A stretch of 64,000 nucleotides of DNA from Leptolinea sp964420995. GTDB lineage: Bacteria; Chloroflexota; Anaerolineae; Anaerolineales; Anaerolineaceae. Made by a program: the position numbers and the translations under genes. The stretch is from the NCBI GenBank assembly GCA_964420995.1, contig CAYQUX010000006.1, positions 62,001 through 126,000 on the forward strand, read 5' to 3'. The notes under the pieces were generated by a model. The model was not told the DNA's origin and made no database searches. It worked only from the letters and a program-made list of their open reading frames with translations. This document shows, in pieces, positions 1-8,762 of this stretch (positions within the stretch are counted from its first letter, which is position 1; every line of letters begins with the position of its first letter).

Positions 1-62
1 GAAAGACTGTCTATCTTTCCATGGTTTTTTGAATTTCAGTGAACCAGAGAAAGGAAGGCTGT

Positions 63-359
63 ATGCCTGACGACCCGCATACCCGGGGTATCCCCTGCTC
101 TGAATGCCAGGCAGGCATCATGCACTACCGAAAAATCACCTACCTGACCTGGTTGAATGAAGATCTTATTACCGTGCCTGATTTTCCCGCCTGGGTATGT
201 GATGTGTGCGGCCGGCGTGAATATGATGGGCAGGCCATTTTCCAATTAAATCTTCTGCTTAATCCAACCGCCGGAAAACCAACCCCCAGTGTTCGCAAAC
301 ACAGGGTGAACAAGAAGAAGCCGCAGCAGAAGCGTCCACGCCCCACCCGACCGGATTGA
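63..359 (+). CDS. YgiT-type zinc finger protein (MqsA N-terminal domain)
   Basis: This is a small 98-residue protein with two CxxC pairs (C12/C15 and C46/C49) in the spacing of the YgiT/MqsA N-terminal zinc finger, followed by a lysine/arginine-rich tail. The ATG at 63 is chosen over the in-frame GTG at 39 because a GGAAGG ribosome site lies about six bases upstream of it. In known systems such short MqsA-like proteins often act as antitoxins downstream of a small toxin gene. Any such partner would lie off the left edge, and the helix-turn-helix half of full MqsA is absent. The zinc finger is clear; the antitoxin role is only inferred. Confidence 0.75.
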   Translation: MPDDPHTRGIPCSECQAGIMHYRKITYLTWLNEDLITVPDFPAWVCDVCGRREYDGQAIFQLNLLLNPTAGKPTPSVRKHRVNKKKPQQKRPRPTRPD

Positions 360-360
360 T

Positions 361-2343
361 TTACGGCTGCCAGGCCGGATCGAAATCCTGCGCCGTCAAA
401 GGGCTGATATCCGTTTGCAGCAGCCCCGCGGCAGTCATGATATAGATCTGTGCTTTTCCATCCCGTTCCGAGGTAAACGCGATCCATTTGTCATCCGCCG
501 ACCAGGAAGGATCATAATCCTTACCGGTGGTGGTGATCAGAGACGAAACGGCACCGCGAGCCGCATACTCAGCCACACCTATACGGCGATCGCGGCCTTT
601 AGAACGGGTGTAAGCCAGCAGGCTGCCATCCTTCGAGAAATCCGGATCGGTCACCTGCCCGAGACGCCCGAATATCTGATTTGTGTCATAGGGTTGGGGA
701 GTTTTATAGTCTTTGGCAGACGCACGTTGAAAAAAGTAATAATTATTGTTGGCATGGATCACAAAGAATAGTACCCGCATGTCTGGCGGCCAGATACCCT
801 GCATTTCCTCAAAATCAGTGGAGATGCGCGTTTTTTCTTCGCCGCCAGTATCCATAGTATAGAGCTGTAGAACGCCGTCCTCACGGCTGTCGGAAGTGAA
901 GCTGATTAGATCTCCCTTCGGCGACCATGCCGGATAAAGCTCATCCCCCTGCCGGTTGGACAGATCCACCGGCTCTCCGCCTTCAACCGGAATTCTCCAG
1001 ATATCCAATCCATCCGTTTTCGCCCCGCTGGCTGCCGGCGCGGAATACAGGATGAATTTTCCATCCGGTGACCAGGCTGGCCGGAATTTTTCGCCATCAC
1101 CATTGGTCAACTGGCGGGCGGTTATGGGAGCGGGTTTGCCGTCATTGTTCAACCCGATCTTTGCCAGCCAAAGCTGCCCGGTCTTTCCATCCCCGCGGTT
1201 TGAGATAAAAGCAAGCCATTTCCCGGAAGCCAGCAAAACCCGGGTGGGTTCTGGTGACGCTGTTGGATCGGCTGGTTCTGCCGTCAATGTAGGGTTCAGG
1301 GTTGCCGAAGACGATGGGAAGTTGACCGGCGCGGTTATGGTAAATAATCCCTCTTTTGTACTGACAGCCGTGTTGCTGACCGCTTCTGTGGCATCAGTGG
1401 TTTTGATCAGTTGAAAGTAAGCGACAGCCGAAACACCCAGAATGGCGATCACCAGGAACACGATCAGACCTATGGCAGGGTAAAACCAGGCTGGTCGTTT
1501 CTGCGATTCGACACGGGGTAAAGGTCCCGACCAGCGGAAGGAAGGGGCTTTTAACGCATCCAAAAAATCGCGCACGGAATCAAACCGGTCTTCGGGTCGC
1601 AATTCCAGGGCTCTTTTTAACGCGTCTGACACATTTTGCGGGAAACCGGGTAATAATTCCCGGGCGGGTGGTATGACCGCGTTTTCCAGTACCCGTTTCA
1701 CACTGTCCACCGGGCGGATGCCTGTCAACATGGTATACAATGTCGCCGCCAGCGCGTATTGATCAGAAAAGGGACCGGTGCGTCCCCCACCAGATTGCTC
1801 GGGTGGCGCGAACCCGGGCGTAAAACCCATCGCCCCGGCGGCAGTTTTTTGAGCAGTTTCGGCTGCTTTCGCAATTCCAAAATCCACCAGCGCGGCGCTT
1901 CCATCTGTTCGTAATTTTATGTTGGCCGGTTTGATATCGCGGTGGACAACCGGCGGTGTCTGGTTGTGCATATACTGGAGCGCGTCTGCCAGTTGGTCTA
2001 CCCAGACAAGCACTTTCTCCAGAGGTTGGCGGCCTTCGCGTTCCAGAAGGGTTTGCAGGTCATCCCCCGGCAGGTAATCCATAACAAGGTACTGGTAGGG
2101 TATTTCGATGAAATAATCAGTCACTCGCGGCAGGTTCGCGTGGTGCAGCGCTGCCAGTAAATGCGCCTCCTGCAAAAACTGGTCAGCACTGTCTTCGCCC
2201 AAGCTGAAATTTGCTTTGATGGCCACCTGCTTATTTAGCGTGCCATCCTCCGCCAGGTAGACCATCCCCATGCCGCCCTTGCCCAGCGTCCGCAGGATGC
2301 GATATCGTTTATGCAGTAGACTGCCGGGTATCAGATCACTCAT
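361..2343 (-). CDS. Ser/Thr protein kinase with C-terminal PD40 beta-propeller repeats
   Basis: This is a 660-residue Hanks-type kinase. The glycine loop GKGGMG lies at 21-26, the ATP lysine is K43, the helix-C glutamate is probably E59, HRDIKPAN starts at H134, and DFG is at 154-156, so all catalytic residues are present. A single membrane helix lies near residues 285-310. It is followed by an S/T/P-rich linker and about five TolB/WD40-like PD40 repeats (patterns such as PAWSPDGKF and PSWSADDKWIAF) that end at the C-terminus. The predicted topology is a cytoplasmic kinase with an extracellular propeller, which suggests a receptor kinase, but no ligand or substrate can be named. It ends two bases from the convergent YgiT-type gene. 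Confidence 0.93.
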   Translation of the reverse strand: MSDLIPGSLLHKRYRILRTLGKGGMGMVYLAEDGTLNKQVAIKANFSLGEDSADQFLQEAHLLAALHHANLPRVTDYFIEIPYQYLVMDYLPGDDLQTLLEREGRQPLEKVLVWVDQLADALQYMHNQTPPVVHRDIKPANIKLRTDGSAALVDFGIAKAAETAQKTAAGAMGFTPGFAPPEQSGGGRTGPFSDQYALAATLYTMLTGIRPVDSVKRVLENAVIPPARELLPGFPQNVSDALKRALELRPEDRFDSVRDFLDALKAPSFRWSGPLPRVESQKRPAWFYPAIGLIVFLVIAILGVSAVAYFQLIKTTDATEAVSNTAVSTKEGLFTITAPVNFPSSSATLNPTLTAEPADPTASPEPTRVLLASGKWLAFISNRGDGKTGQLWLAKIGLNNDGKPAPITARQLTNGDGEKFRPAWSPDGKFILYSAPAASGAKTDGLDIWRIPVEGGEPVDLSNRQGDELYPAWSPKGDLISFTSDSREDGVLQLYTMDTGGEEKTRISTDFEEMQGIWPPDMRVLFFVIHANNNYYFFQRASAKDYKTPQPYDTNQIFGRLGQVTDPDFSKDGSLLAYTRSKGRDRRIGVAEYAARGAVSSLITTTGKDYDPSWSADDKWIAFTSERDGKAQIYIMTAAGLLQTDISPLTAQDFDPAWQP

Positions 2344-2401
2344 GGGTTAATTGTAGTATGGCCGTCAATTTTTCGCGCGAAAAAATGAAAAATCTTCTCA
2401 T

Positions 2402-2430
2402 TTGACCCTTTATCAGATAAATGCTATTAT
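2402..2430 (+). promoter_or_regulatory. Sigma70-type promoter for the PIN/TRAM-cysS-rlmB operon
   Basis: TTGACC at 2402-2407 and TATTAT at 2425-2430 are separated by exactly 17 bases. The pair sits 65 bases upstream of the PIN/TRAM start in the divergent gap between the kinase and that gene. Each box matches five of six consensus bases. Confidence 0.7.
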
Positions 2431-2494
2431 CTCTCTGTTGTTATTATTTATTTTTCATTCTGAACATTAACAAAATCCCTCTTAGGAGACCTCG

Positions 2495-3601
2495 ATGAGC
2501 TCTGATTTTTTGATTCGTCTCATTGGAATGATTGCTTTTTCTATTTTAGGCGTCTATTGGGGTTCTTCACTGGGGCAGATAGCCGTACCGGTGAACGGTT
2601 CTGAGACACTAAATGTCGAACAGTACACGTTCACATTCGGATTGGTGGGCGCATTGGCCGGTCTGGTTCTCACGCCGTACGTCACCACCCGTCCCATTCG
2701 CGGGCTGAAAAGCCTGCTGGGACGTGTCTCGCCTCAAACGCTCTTCGCCGGTTTGATCGGGCTGGTTTGTGGATTGATCATTGCCGCACTGTCTTCCTTC
2801 CCCTTATCCATGCTGCCCAAACCTTTCGGTGAAGTGTTACCCTTCCTCGGCGTGCTCGCATTCAGTTACCTGGGTATTTCCGTGTTTGTGATGCGCCAGA
2901 ATGATCTCTATTCTGTCTGGCATGGTGTGTTTCCGCATCAGAACTCGGAACGACCGGGTGAATCCAGTGGAGCCGGCTGGGCGGAAAGCCGCACCATTCT
3001 GTTGGATACCAGCGTGATCATAGACGGCCGGATAGCCGATATCGCGCGAACCGGATTTCTCCCCGGTTCTCTTTTGATTCCCCGCTTTGTCCTGAACGAA
3101 CTACAGTACATTGCCGATTCCGCCGACAGTATGCGCCGCCAGCGCGGCCGCCGCGGTATGGAAGTGCTCGCCCAGTTGCAGAAGGAACCCACCATTCCCG
3201 TGCGCATCAGTGACATTGATGTGGAAGGCATTCGCGAGGTGGATGACAAGCTGATCACCCTCGCCCGACAATTGCGCAGCCCCATTCTGACCAACGATTA
3301 CAACTTAAATCGGGTGGCCGAATTACAGGGCGTGACCATCCTTAACGTCAATGAGCTGGCGAATGCGGTAAAATCTGTTCTTCTTCCCGGTGAGATTCTG
3401 AATATTCGCGTCATTCAGGAAGGCAAGGAAGCGGGACAGGGCGTTGGATATATGGATGACGGCACCATGGTCGTCATTGAGAATGGTCAACGCAATCTAA
3501 ATCAACAATTGAATGTGGTGGTAACCAAAGTACTACAGACCGCCGCCGGGCGAATGATCTTTGCCCGGCCGGAGGATCGTATGTTTTCCAGTCAGGAGTG
3601 A
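2495..3601 (+). CDS. PIN/TRAM domain membrane protein (YacL-like)
   Basis: This 368-residue protein starts with about four membrane helices (residues 5-135). A PIN nuclease domain begins at ILLDTSVIIDGR, with acidic residues D171, D177, E202, D250/D251 and D268 that would bind metal. A TRAM RNA-binding domain fills about 297-360. This order matches Bacillus YacL-type proteins. PIN domains are usually Mg-dependent RNases, but the substrate of this family is not established. The start has an AGGAG site eight bases upstream. It leads an operon with cysS (6-base gap) and rlmB, and in many bacteria YacL genes also sit beside tRNA-synthetase or isoprenoid genes. Confidence 0.9.
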   Translation: MSSDFLIRLIGMIAFSILGVYWGSSLGQIAVPVNGSETLNVEQYTFTFGLVGALAGLVLTPYVTTRPIRGLKSLLGRVSPQTLFAGLIGLVCGLIIAALSSFPLSMLPKPFGEVLPFLGVLAFSYLGISVFVMRQNDLYSVWHGVFPHQNSERPGESSGAGWAESRTILLDTSVIIDGRIADIARTGFLPGSLLIPRFVLNELQYIADSADSMRRQRGRRGMEVLAQLQKEPTIPVRISDIDVEGIREVDDKLITLARQLRSPILTNDYNLNRVAELQGVTILNVNELANAVKSVLLPGEILNIRVIQEGKEAGQGVGYMDDGTMVVIENGQRNLNQQLNVVVTKVLQTAAGRMIFARPEDRMFSSQE

Positions 3602-3607
3602 AGCATC

Positions 3608-5008
3608 ATGGGTATCAAAATCTATAACACGTTGACCCGTAAAAAGGATGATTTCATCACCATCGAACCGAACAAAGTTCGCATGTATGTGTGCGGACCA
3701 ACAGTATACAGCAACGCCCATATCGGGCATGCCATGTCTTCTCTGGTGTTTGACATCATCCGCCGCTACCTTGAATTCCGCGGTTATCAGGTCAACCATG
3801 TCATGAACTTCACCGATGTGGATGACAAGATCATCAATCGCGCCAATCAGCAGGGAGTGGATCCCTTTGACCTGGCGGAAGGTTACATCAAAGAATTTCG
3901 CCGCCATCTTTCCGACTTGAATATCCTCCCGGCCACGTTCAATCCTCGCGCCACGCAGGAAATGACGCAGATCCTTGCGATGATCCAGGGGTTGATTGAT
4001 AAAGGTTATGCCTACCCGAAAGACGGCGATGTCTATTTCCGCGTCACCCGCGATGATGATTACGGCAGGTTGTCTGGCCGCAAACTGGAAGATATGCAGG
4101 CCGGGGCGCGTATCGATGTGGATGACCGCAAAGAACATCCCATGGATTTCGCCCTGTGGAAATCTGCCAAGCCGGATGAACCCGCCTGGGAAACCGCCTG
4201 GGGACGCGGCCGGCCTGGCTGGCATATCGAATGCTCGGCCATGAATCTGACGCACCTGGGCGATCAGATCGACATTCATGGCGGCGGTAATGACCTTATC
4301 TTCCCGCACCATGAAAATGAGATTGCCCAAAGTGAATCGTTCACCGGAAAACAATTTGCACGCTACTGGGTGCACAATGGCATGCTGACCCTTTCCGGCG
4401 AGAAAATGTCGAAATCCATCGGCAATCTGATATCCATCGATGAATTTCTCTCCAAACATTCTGCCAGCACGCTGAGGTTTATGGTTCTCAATTCCGGGTA
4501 TCGCAGTCCGTTGACATTCAACGATGACGTTATCGGCCAGGCCGATAAGGGGCTGGAACGCCTCCGTTCCGCGCTGAAGCCTGCCATGCCGGGCGCCTCC
4601 AATGATTCCGGGGAAATTTCAAAAGTTCTTAATGACCAGGCGGATAAAACCCGGGCGGCCTTCATTGAAAACATGGATGACGATTTCAACAGCGCCGGCG
4701 CGCTGGGCAACCTGTTCGACCTGGTGCGTGTGATCAACCAGGCGCGTGCCGACAGCGCGACTGACACAGTCCTCGCGCCGGCTCAAGCGGTGATGAAAGA
4801 ACTGACCGGTGTATTCGGTCTGGTGTTGGAGAAAGAATCTGGAGATGATCAATCCGCCGCGCCGTTTATCGATTACCTGATCGAGCTGCGAGCAGAAATG
4901 CGTAAACAAAAATTGTTCGCCTTCAGCGACCAGATCCGCGACCGTCTTTCCAGCATGGGCATCATCCTGGAAGACAGCAAAGACGGCACCACCTGGCATA
5001 AAGCCTGA
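3608..5008 (+). CDS. cysS: Cysteinyl-tRNA synthetase
   Basis: This class I synthetase of 466 residues, a normal length, charges tRNA-Cys in the cytoplasm. The zinc cysteine in VCGPTVY is C29, the HIGH signature lies at 38-41 (AHIGHA), and KMSKS occurs in SGEKMSKSIGN near residue 270. HGGGNDLIFPHHENE, which contributes zinc and substrate ligands, is intact. It follows the PIN/TRAM gene by six bases and precedes rlmB by five, so the three are very likely co-transcribed. CysS and RlmB are adjacent in many bacteria. Confidence 0.97.
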   Translation: MGIKIYNTLTRKKDDFITIEPNKVRMYVCGPTVYSNAHIGHAMSSLVFDIIRRYLEFRGYQVNHVMNFTDVDDKIINRANQQGVDPFDLAEGYIKEFRRHLSDLNILPATFNPRATQEMTQILAMIQGLIDKGYAYPKDGDVYFRVTRDDDYGRLSGRKLEDMQAGARIDVDDRKEHPMDFALWKSAKPDEPAWETAWGRGRPGWHIECSAMNLTHLGDQIDIHGGGNDLIFPHHENEIAQSESFTGKQFARYWVHNGMLTLSGEKMSKSIGNLISIDEFLSKHSASTLRFMVLNSGYRSPLTFNDDVIGQADKGLERLRSALKPAMPGASNDSGEISKVLNDQADKTRAAFIENMDDDFNSAGALGNLFDLVRVINQARADSATDTVLAPAQAVMKELTGVFGLVLEKESGDDQSAAPFIDYLIELRAEMRKQKLFAFSDQIRDRLSSMGIILEDSKDGTTWHKA

Positions 5009-5013
5009 TCTCC

Positions 5014-5742
5014 ATGAGAGAGTGGATTACCGGTCGCAATCCGGTCTTTGAAACCCTGTCCGCTCACCGGCGGCAATGCTTCCGTCTCCAGTTGGCTGTT
5101 GGCGTGGAGGAAAAGGGAGTCATCTCAGAAATCATGGCGCTTGCCAGAGAGAAAAAGATTCCCGTTGAACGCGTCAACCGGCAAAAGATCGATTCGCTGG
5201 GGGGCAATCCTCAGGGAGTAGCCCTTGAAACGGCGCCCTACCCCTATGTTGATCTGCATGACATTTTAAAAAGCGCGGAACGCCGAGAAGAAGCACCTTT
5301 CATCCTGATCCTTGATACACTTCAAGATCCACAAAACCTGGGGACATTGTTGCGCTCCGCGGAAGCCTTCGGCGTCCACGGGGTGGTCATTCCTCCGCAT
5401 GGCGCGGCCGGCGTCACCCCGGCGGTGGTGCATGCTTCCTCGGGAGCCTGCGAACACCTGCTCATCTCCGCCGGTAACCTGGCGCAAGCCATATCCGAAT
5501 TAAAGCAGGCAAATGTCTGGGTGATCGGTCTGGACGCGGCGGAAGATTCGCAGGATATCTCCGACCTGCGCCTGGACGGCGGACTGGCGCTGGTGGTGGG
5601 CAGTGAAGCGGAGGGAATGCGTCCGCTGGTGCGCCGGTCTTGTGATGTTGTTGCCCGCCTCCCCATGACCGGCCGGATCGAATCATTGAACGCGGCTGTA
5701 TCCGGCTCTATCGCCCTCTACCTGGCTTCACGCGCCCGATAA
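5014..5742 (+). CDS. rlmB: 23S rRNA (guanosine-2'-O-)-methyltransferase RlmB, SPOUT family
   Basis: This 242-residue TrmH-type methyltransferase has an N-terminal substrate-binding domain (GRNPVFETL near the start) and a C-terminal SPOUT knot. The knot motifs are LQDPQNLGTLLRSAEAFGV, VVGSEAEGM and MTGRIESLNAAVSGSIALY, the last carrying the SAM-binding loop. The family methylates G2251 of 23S rRNA in E. coli. TrmH-like paralogues modify other sites, so the exact nucleotide is an inference from the genetic linkage with cysS and the overall length. Confidence 0.92.
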   Translation: MREWITGRNPVFETLSAHRRQCFRLQLAVGVEEKGVISEIMALAREKKIPVERVNRQKIDSLGGNPQGVALETAPYPYVDLHDILKSAERREEAPFILILDTLQDPQNLGTLLRSAEAFGVHGVVIPPHGAAGVTPAVVHASSGACEHLLISAGNLAQAISELKQANVWVIGLDAAEDSQDISDLRLDGGLALVVGSEAEGMRPLVRRSCDVVARLPMTGRIESLNAAVSGSIALYLASRAR

Positions 5743-5797
5743 ACGAAGTTCTGATACCTTCTCACAGGTATACCCGGGTCATTTACGACACCTGAAT

Positions 5798-5850
5798 AAC
5801 AATCAAGAAGGGACAACTCTTCATCTTTGCTTGATTGTTTTTGTTTTTTT
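5798..5850 (+). terminator. Rho-independent terminator after rlmB
   Basis: AACAATCAAG at 5798-5807 pairs perfectly with CTTGATTGTT at 5830-5839. A run of T-rich sequence reaches to 5850. It closes the PIN/TRAM-cysS-rlmB operon. Confidence 0.75.
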
Positions 5851-5858
5851 CATATACT
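5831..5858 (+). promoter_or_regulatory. Possible promoter of the ferritin gene
   Basis: TTGATT (5831-5836) and TATACT (5853-5858) are spaced by 16 bases upstream of the ferritin gene. The -35 box overlaps the terminator stem, so this is a weak call. Confidence 0.35.
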
Positions 5859-5939
5859 ACTTAATGTAAACAGTACGCATCCACAATGTCCAAATTTCGC
5901 AATGTGGGCAACCATCAAATAACCATGGAGTAAATAAAT

Positions 5940-6431
5940 ATGTTAAGCAAGAATTTAGCCGCAGAAATTAATACCCAGATCAAGCTGGAACTCTATTCAG
6001 GATATCTGTATTTATCCATGTCCGCCTATTTTGAGTCAATGAACCTGCCTGGTTTTGCCACCTGGATGAGATTGCAGGCAAAAGAGGAACAGGAACACGC
6101 ATTGAAATTTTTTGAGTACCTCAATGATCGCGGTGACCGGGTAATCCTTCAAGCCATTGAAATGCCGCCATCAGACTTTAAATCACCTCTGGCCATCTTT
6201 GAGCAGGCTCTGGAACATGAAAAGAGCGTGACCGCCCGTATCAATCTGTTGTATGGCATCGCCGTCAAGGATAATGACTATGCCAGCCAGAGTATGCTGG
6301 ACTGGTTCATCAACGAACAGATCGAAGAAGAAAAGAACGCCAGCGAGATCGTGGAATGGTTGAAAATGGCCGGAGATTCAGCAGCCGCGCTTCTCAACCT
6401 TAATTCCATGCTTGGTCAAAGAGCAGACTGA
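5940..6431 (+). CDS. ftnA: Non-haem bacterial ferritin (FtnA-like)
   Basis: This 163-residue four-helix ferritin has the diiron centre residues E17, E49/E50 and H53, and Y24, at the positions seen in E. coli FtnA. A later NEQIEEE segment supplies the remaining ligands. It would oxidise ferrous iron and store it in a 24-subunit cytoplasmic shell. GGAG lies nine bases before the ATG. It is monocistronic: a terminator precedes it and another follows. An imperfect inverted repeat (CCACA...TGTGG, 5881-5908) sits just upstream and might be an operator, although it does not resemble a Fur box. Confidence 0.95.
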   Translation: MLSKNLAAEINTQIKLELYSGYLYLSMSAYFESMNLPGFATWMRLQAKEEQEHALKFFEYLNDRGDRVILQAIEMPPSDFKSPLAIFEQALEHEKSVTARINLLYGIAVKDNDYASQSMLDWFINEQIEEEKNASEIVEWLKMAGDSAAALLNLNSMLGQRAD

Positions 6432-6461
6432 CAGGATAAGAGATAAGACACACCATCAAAA

Positions 6462-6495
6462 AACCATCAACCAGAACGTTGATGGTTTTTTTTTT
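6462..6495. terminator. Bidirectional terminator between ferritin and the DUF456 gene
   Basis: AACCATCAAC (6462-6471) pairs perfectly with GTTGATGGTT (6478-6487) around a six-base loop. A T run follows on the plus strand and an A run precedes it, so it can stop transcription from both convergent genes. Confidence 0.88.
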
Positions 6496-6506
6496 GCATT
6501 CAAGAA

Positions 6507-7022
6507 TTATCCAATCACGACCCAAACCAACCAGAACAAGATCATCAACACGCCAATACCAAAGCGTGCCAGCACGGAAAATCCACAACCCACAGCCATG
6601 CTCTTTGCAGAATTTATCGCCTTGCGCCAGTTTTTCAGGCGGATCACTTCAACCAGAAAAAGGGCCAGCAGCGCGCAAATCAGCCCGCCAAAGGGAAACA
6701 AAAAGGGAATGAAACTGCCCAGCACACCGGCGACCATCGAGAGACCAATGGCCAGCCATGACGCGCCGGCTTCCTTGGCTGTCGCCCCCATAAGGATGTT
6801 ATCCACCACACTGCCGAAGGCCATGAAACCGGTGATCAACACAAATAGTATGATCCCGCCTGCGGTATACGTCTGGGTGATAACTTCATAAATTCCATAG
6901 ACCAGCGCCCCGGCCCAGATAATTACCAATCCCGGCACCATATTGGTGAGCAGACTCAGCAAACCAACCACCATGACGGTAAATATTACGGCCTGAAACA
7001 GAGCCAGTGCGACACTATTCAT
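6507..7022 (-). CDS. DUF456 family membrane protein
   Basis: This 171-residue protein is made almost entirely of hydrophobic helices, about five or six. It has the glycine-rich pattern of the DUF456 family, for example NMVPGLVIIWAGALVYGI and GSFIPFLFPFGGLICALL. The function of the family is unknown. It lies downstream of serS on the same strand with an 18-base gap and may be read from the serS transcript. Only membrane location can be stated with confidence. Confidence 0.75.
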   Translation of the reverse strand: MNSVALALFQAVIFTVMVVGLLSLLTNMVPGLVIIWAGALVYGIYEVITQTYTAGGIILFVLITGFMAFGSVVDNILMGATAKEAGASWLAIGLSMVAGVLGSFIPFLFPFGGLICALLALFLVEVIRLKNWRKAINSAKSMAVGCGFSVLARFGIGVLMILFWLVWVVIG

Positions 7023-7040
7023 TCACATCTCTTTCTTTGT

Positions 7041-8309
7041 TTAGCGGATGACGTCGATGCCACCCATCCAGGGTTTTAGTACCTCGGGTACAGTTATGCT
7101 TCCGTCCGCCTGTTGGTAGGTTTCCATTACGGATATCAACGTACGCGGTAACCCGAGACCGGACCCGTTTAACGTGTGGACGAGGCGGTTCTTGCCACCA
7201 TCGGCCGGTTTATATTTGATATTTGCCCGCCGCGCCTGAAAATCTTCCACATTGGAAACCGAGGATACTTCCAACCATTCCCCACATCCCGGCGCCCAGA
7301 CTTCCACGTCGTAGGTAATACGGGCGTTAAATCCCAGGTCTCCGCTGCACAGGCGTTTGATGCGGTAGGTCAGACCAAGTCCTTTGCAGGTCGCTTCCGC
7401 GTCTGCCACCATCTTCTCCAACTCTCCGGCGCTGTCTTCGGGCCGGCAGAAGATATACATTTCAACCTTGTCAAACTGGTGACCACGCTTGATGCCGCGT
7501 ACATCCCGCCCGGCACTCATTTTTTCACGGCGGAAACAGGGAGTGTAGGCAGTGTAACGTAGTGGCAGGCTCGCGTCTTCGATTACATCGTTCATGTGAA
7601 TGCCGGTCAGCGGTACTTCCGCCGTAGGCACCATCCAGAAATCTTCCTCATGATCACGGTACAGGTTGTCGGCAAACTTGGGCAGCTGGCCGGATCCGTA
7701 CAACACGTCGCCCTTGACCATAAACGGCAGGTACTGTTCGCGATATCCCTGCCGGATGTGCAGATCGAGCATGTAGGCGATCAGCGCGCGCTGCAGCCGC
7801 GCCCCGGCTCCGGAAAGAACATAAAACCGTGATCCGGTAACCTTCACGCCCTGGTCGAAATTTATGATTCCCAGTTTTGGACCCAGATCCCAGTGAGGAA
7901 GCGGGGTGAAATCATATTTAGGCTCTTCGCCAATCACACGAACAACGATGTTTTCCGTGTCATCCTTCCCCACCGGGGTATCCTCAGCCGGCAGGTTGGG
8001 AATACCGGAGAGCACCTCGGTCTGTTCGGTTTCCACCTTGCGAATTTGTTCATCCAGTTCGGCAATCTGGTCGCCCACCACGCGCATGGCCTCGATTTTC
8101 ACCTTGCGCTGTTCCGCATCTTTGACCTGAGAAATTTCTTTTGAAACCGTATTGCGTTCACTCTTCAGGGATTCAGCCCGGGTTAACAGGCTGCGGCGCT
8201 GTTGATCAATCTCCAGGATACGTGAAACAACCTCCGTATCCATCTGACGCAGCTTCAAAGCGGCGCGAACAATTTCGGGGTTTTCACGAATGAGGTTGAT
8301 GTCAAGCAT
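7041..8309 (-). CDS. serS: Seryl-tRNA synthetase
   Basis: This class II synthetase has 422 residues, the usual length. The N-terminal coiled-coil arm that binds tRNA-Ser lies near residues 30-100. Motif 2 is FRREKMSAGRDVRG and motif 3 is GLGLPRTLISVMETYQ. The start is placed at MLDINLIREN because AGGAGAAGG lies just upstream. A start 20 codons earlier would add residues not typical of the family. No T-box leader was found upstream. Confidence 0.97.
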   Translation of the reverse strand: MLDINLIRENPEIVRAALKLRQMDTEVVSRILEIDQQRRSLLTRAESLKSERNTVSKEISQVKDAEQRKVKIEAMRVVGDQIAELDEQIRKVETEQTEVLSGIPNLPAEDTPVGKDDTENIVVRVIGEEPKYDFTPLPHWDLGPKLGIINFDQGVKVTGSRFYVLSGAGARLQRALIAYMLDLHIRQGYREQYLPFMVKGDVLYGSGQLPKFADNLYRDHEEDFWMVPTAEVPLTGIHMNDVIEDASLPLRYTAYTPCFRREKMSAGRDVRGIKRGHQFDKVEMYIFCRPEDSAGELEKMVADAEATCKGLGLTYRIKRLCSGDLGFNARITYDVEVWAPGCGEWLEVSSVSNVEDFQARRANIKYKPADGGKNRLVHTLNGSGLGLPRTLISVMETYQQADGSITVPEVLKPWMGGIDVIR

Positions 8310-8762
8310 AAGGCCTTCTCCTGATGGAAATGAAAATGCATTCTTGTCAGGTATTATAAAACGAAACACATGGGTACCGGATAGCGAATGGATGCGAACG
8401 ATTAACCATATTGCAGATACCTACGTCTATATACGGTAAAACTTGCGCGCAAGGTTCAAAACGGCATGCAGAACGTAGTGAAGCATCTCACACGGCCATA
8501 AAAGATCACAGTGAAGGACAGACCAAAAATAGAGGCTGGCTATGTCCGCCCGGACAGGCGGAAGACTGATTATCGCGGGTCAACGAAGAAAATGAGCATT
8601 ATTAATTTTTTTTACATGTGACATTTACTGGATATTAATCCGGATTGTCATATCATAAAAACATGCCCGCCGGGGATAAGCTTAATCCGTGTGAGTAACC
8701 TGAACATTGTGGGGCATTATTTCTGCCGATAACGTTGACAGAAGAAAAAATGTGGAGGGACC
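8310..8762. other. Long intergenic region between serS and the chemoreceptor gene
   Basis: These 453 bases separate two divergent genes and contain no convincing coding sequence. They hold a degenerate copy of a dispersed 25-base repeat (8465-8489), a short palindromic segment CCGCCCGGACAGGCGG near 8556-8571, and AT-rich stretches around 8600-8660 that probably hold promoters. No T-box, tRNA or clear riboswitch was recognised. Confidence 0.6.
8465..8489 (+). repeat. Degenerate copy of the dispersed 25-base repeat
   Basis: This segment matches the reverse complement of the repeats inside the membrane-protein gene at 51492-51516 and 51606-51630. It shares 23 of 25 bases with a consensus ending in GTGAAGCATCTC. 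Here it is intergenic, which shows that the element is dispersed and not part of one protein family. Confidence 0.65.

Noticed and set aside
3533..4459. 308-residue frame antisense to cysS
   Set aside because: It lies entirely within the conserved cysS and PIN/TRAM coding region and shows no family motif.
8310..8420. T-box leader upstream of serS
   Set aside because: No T-box core (AGGGTGG...) or specifier stem was visible.
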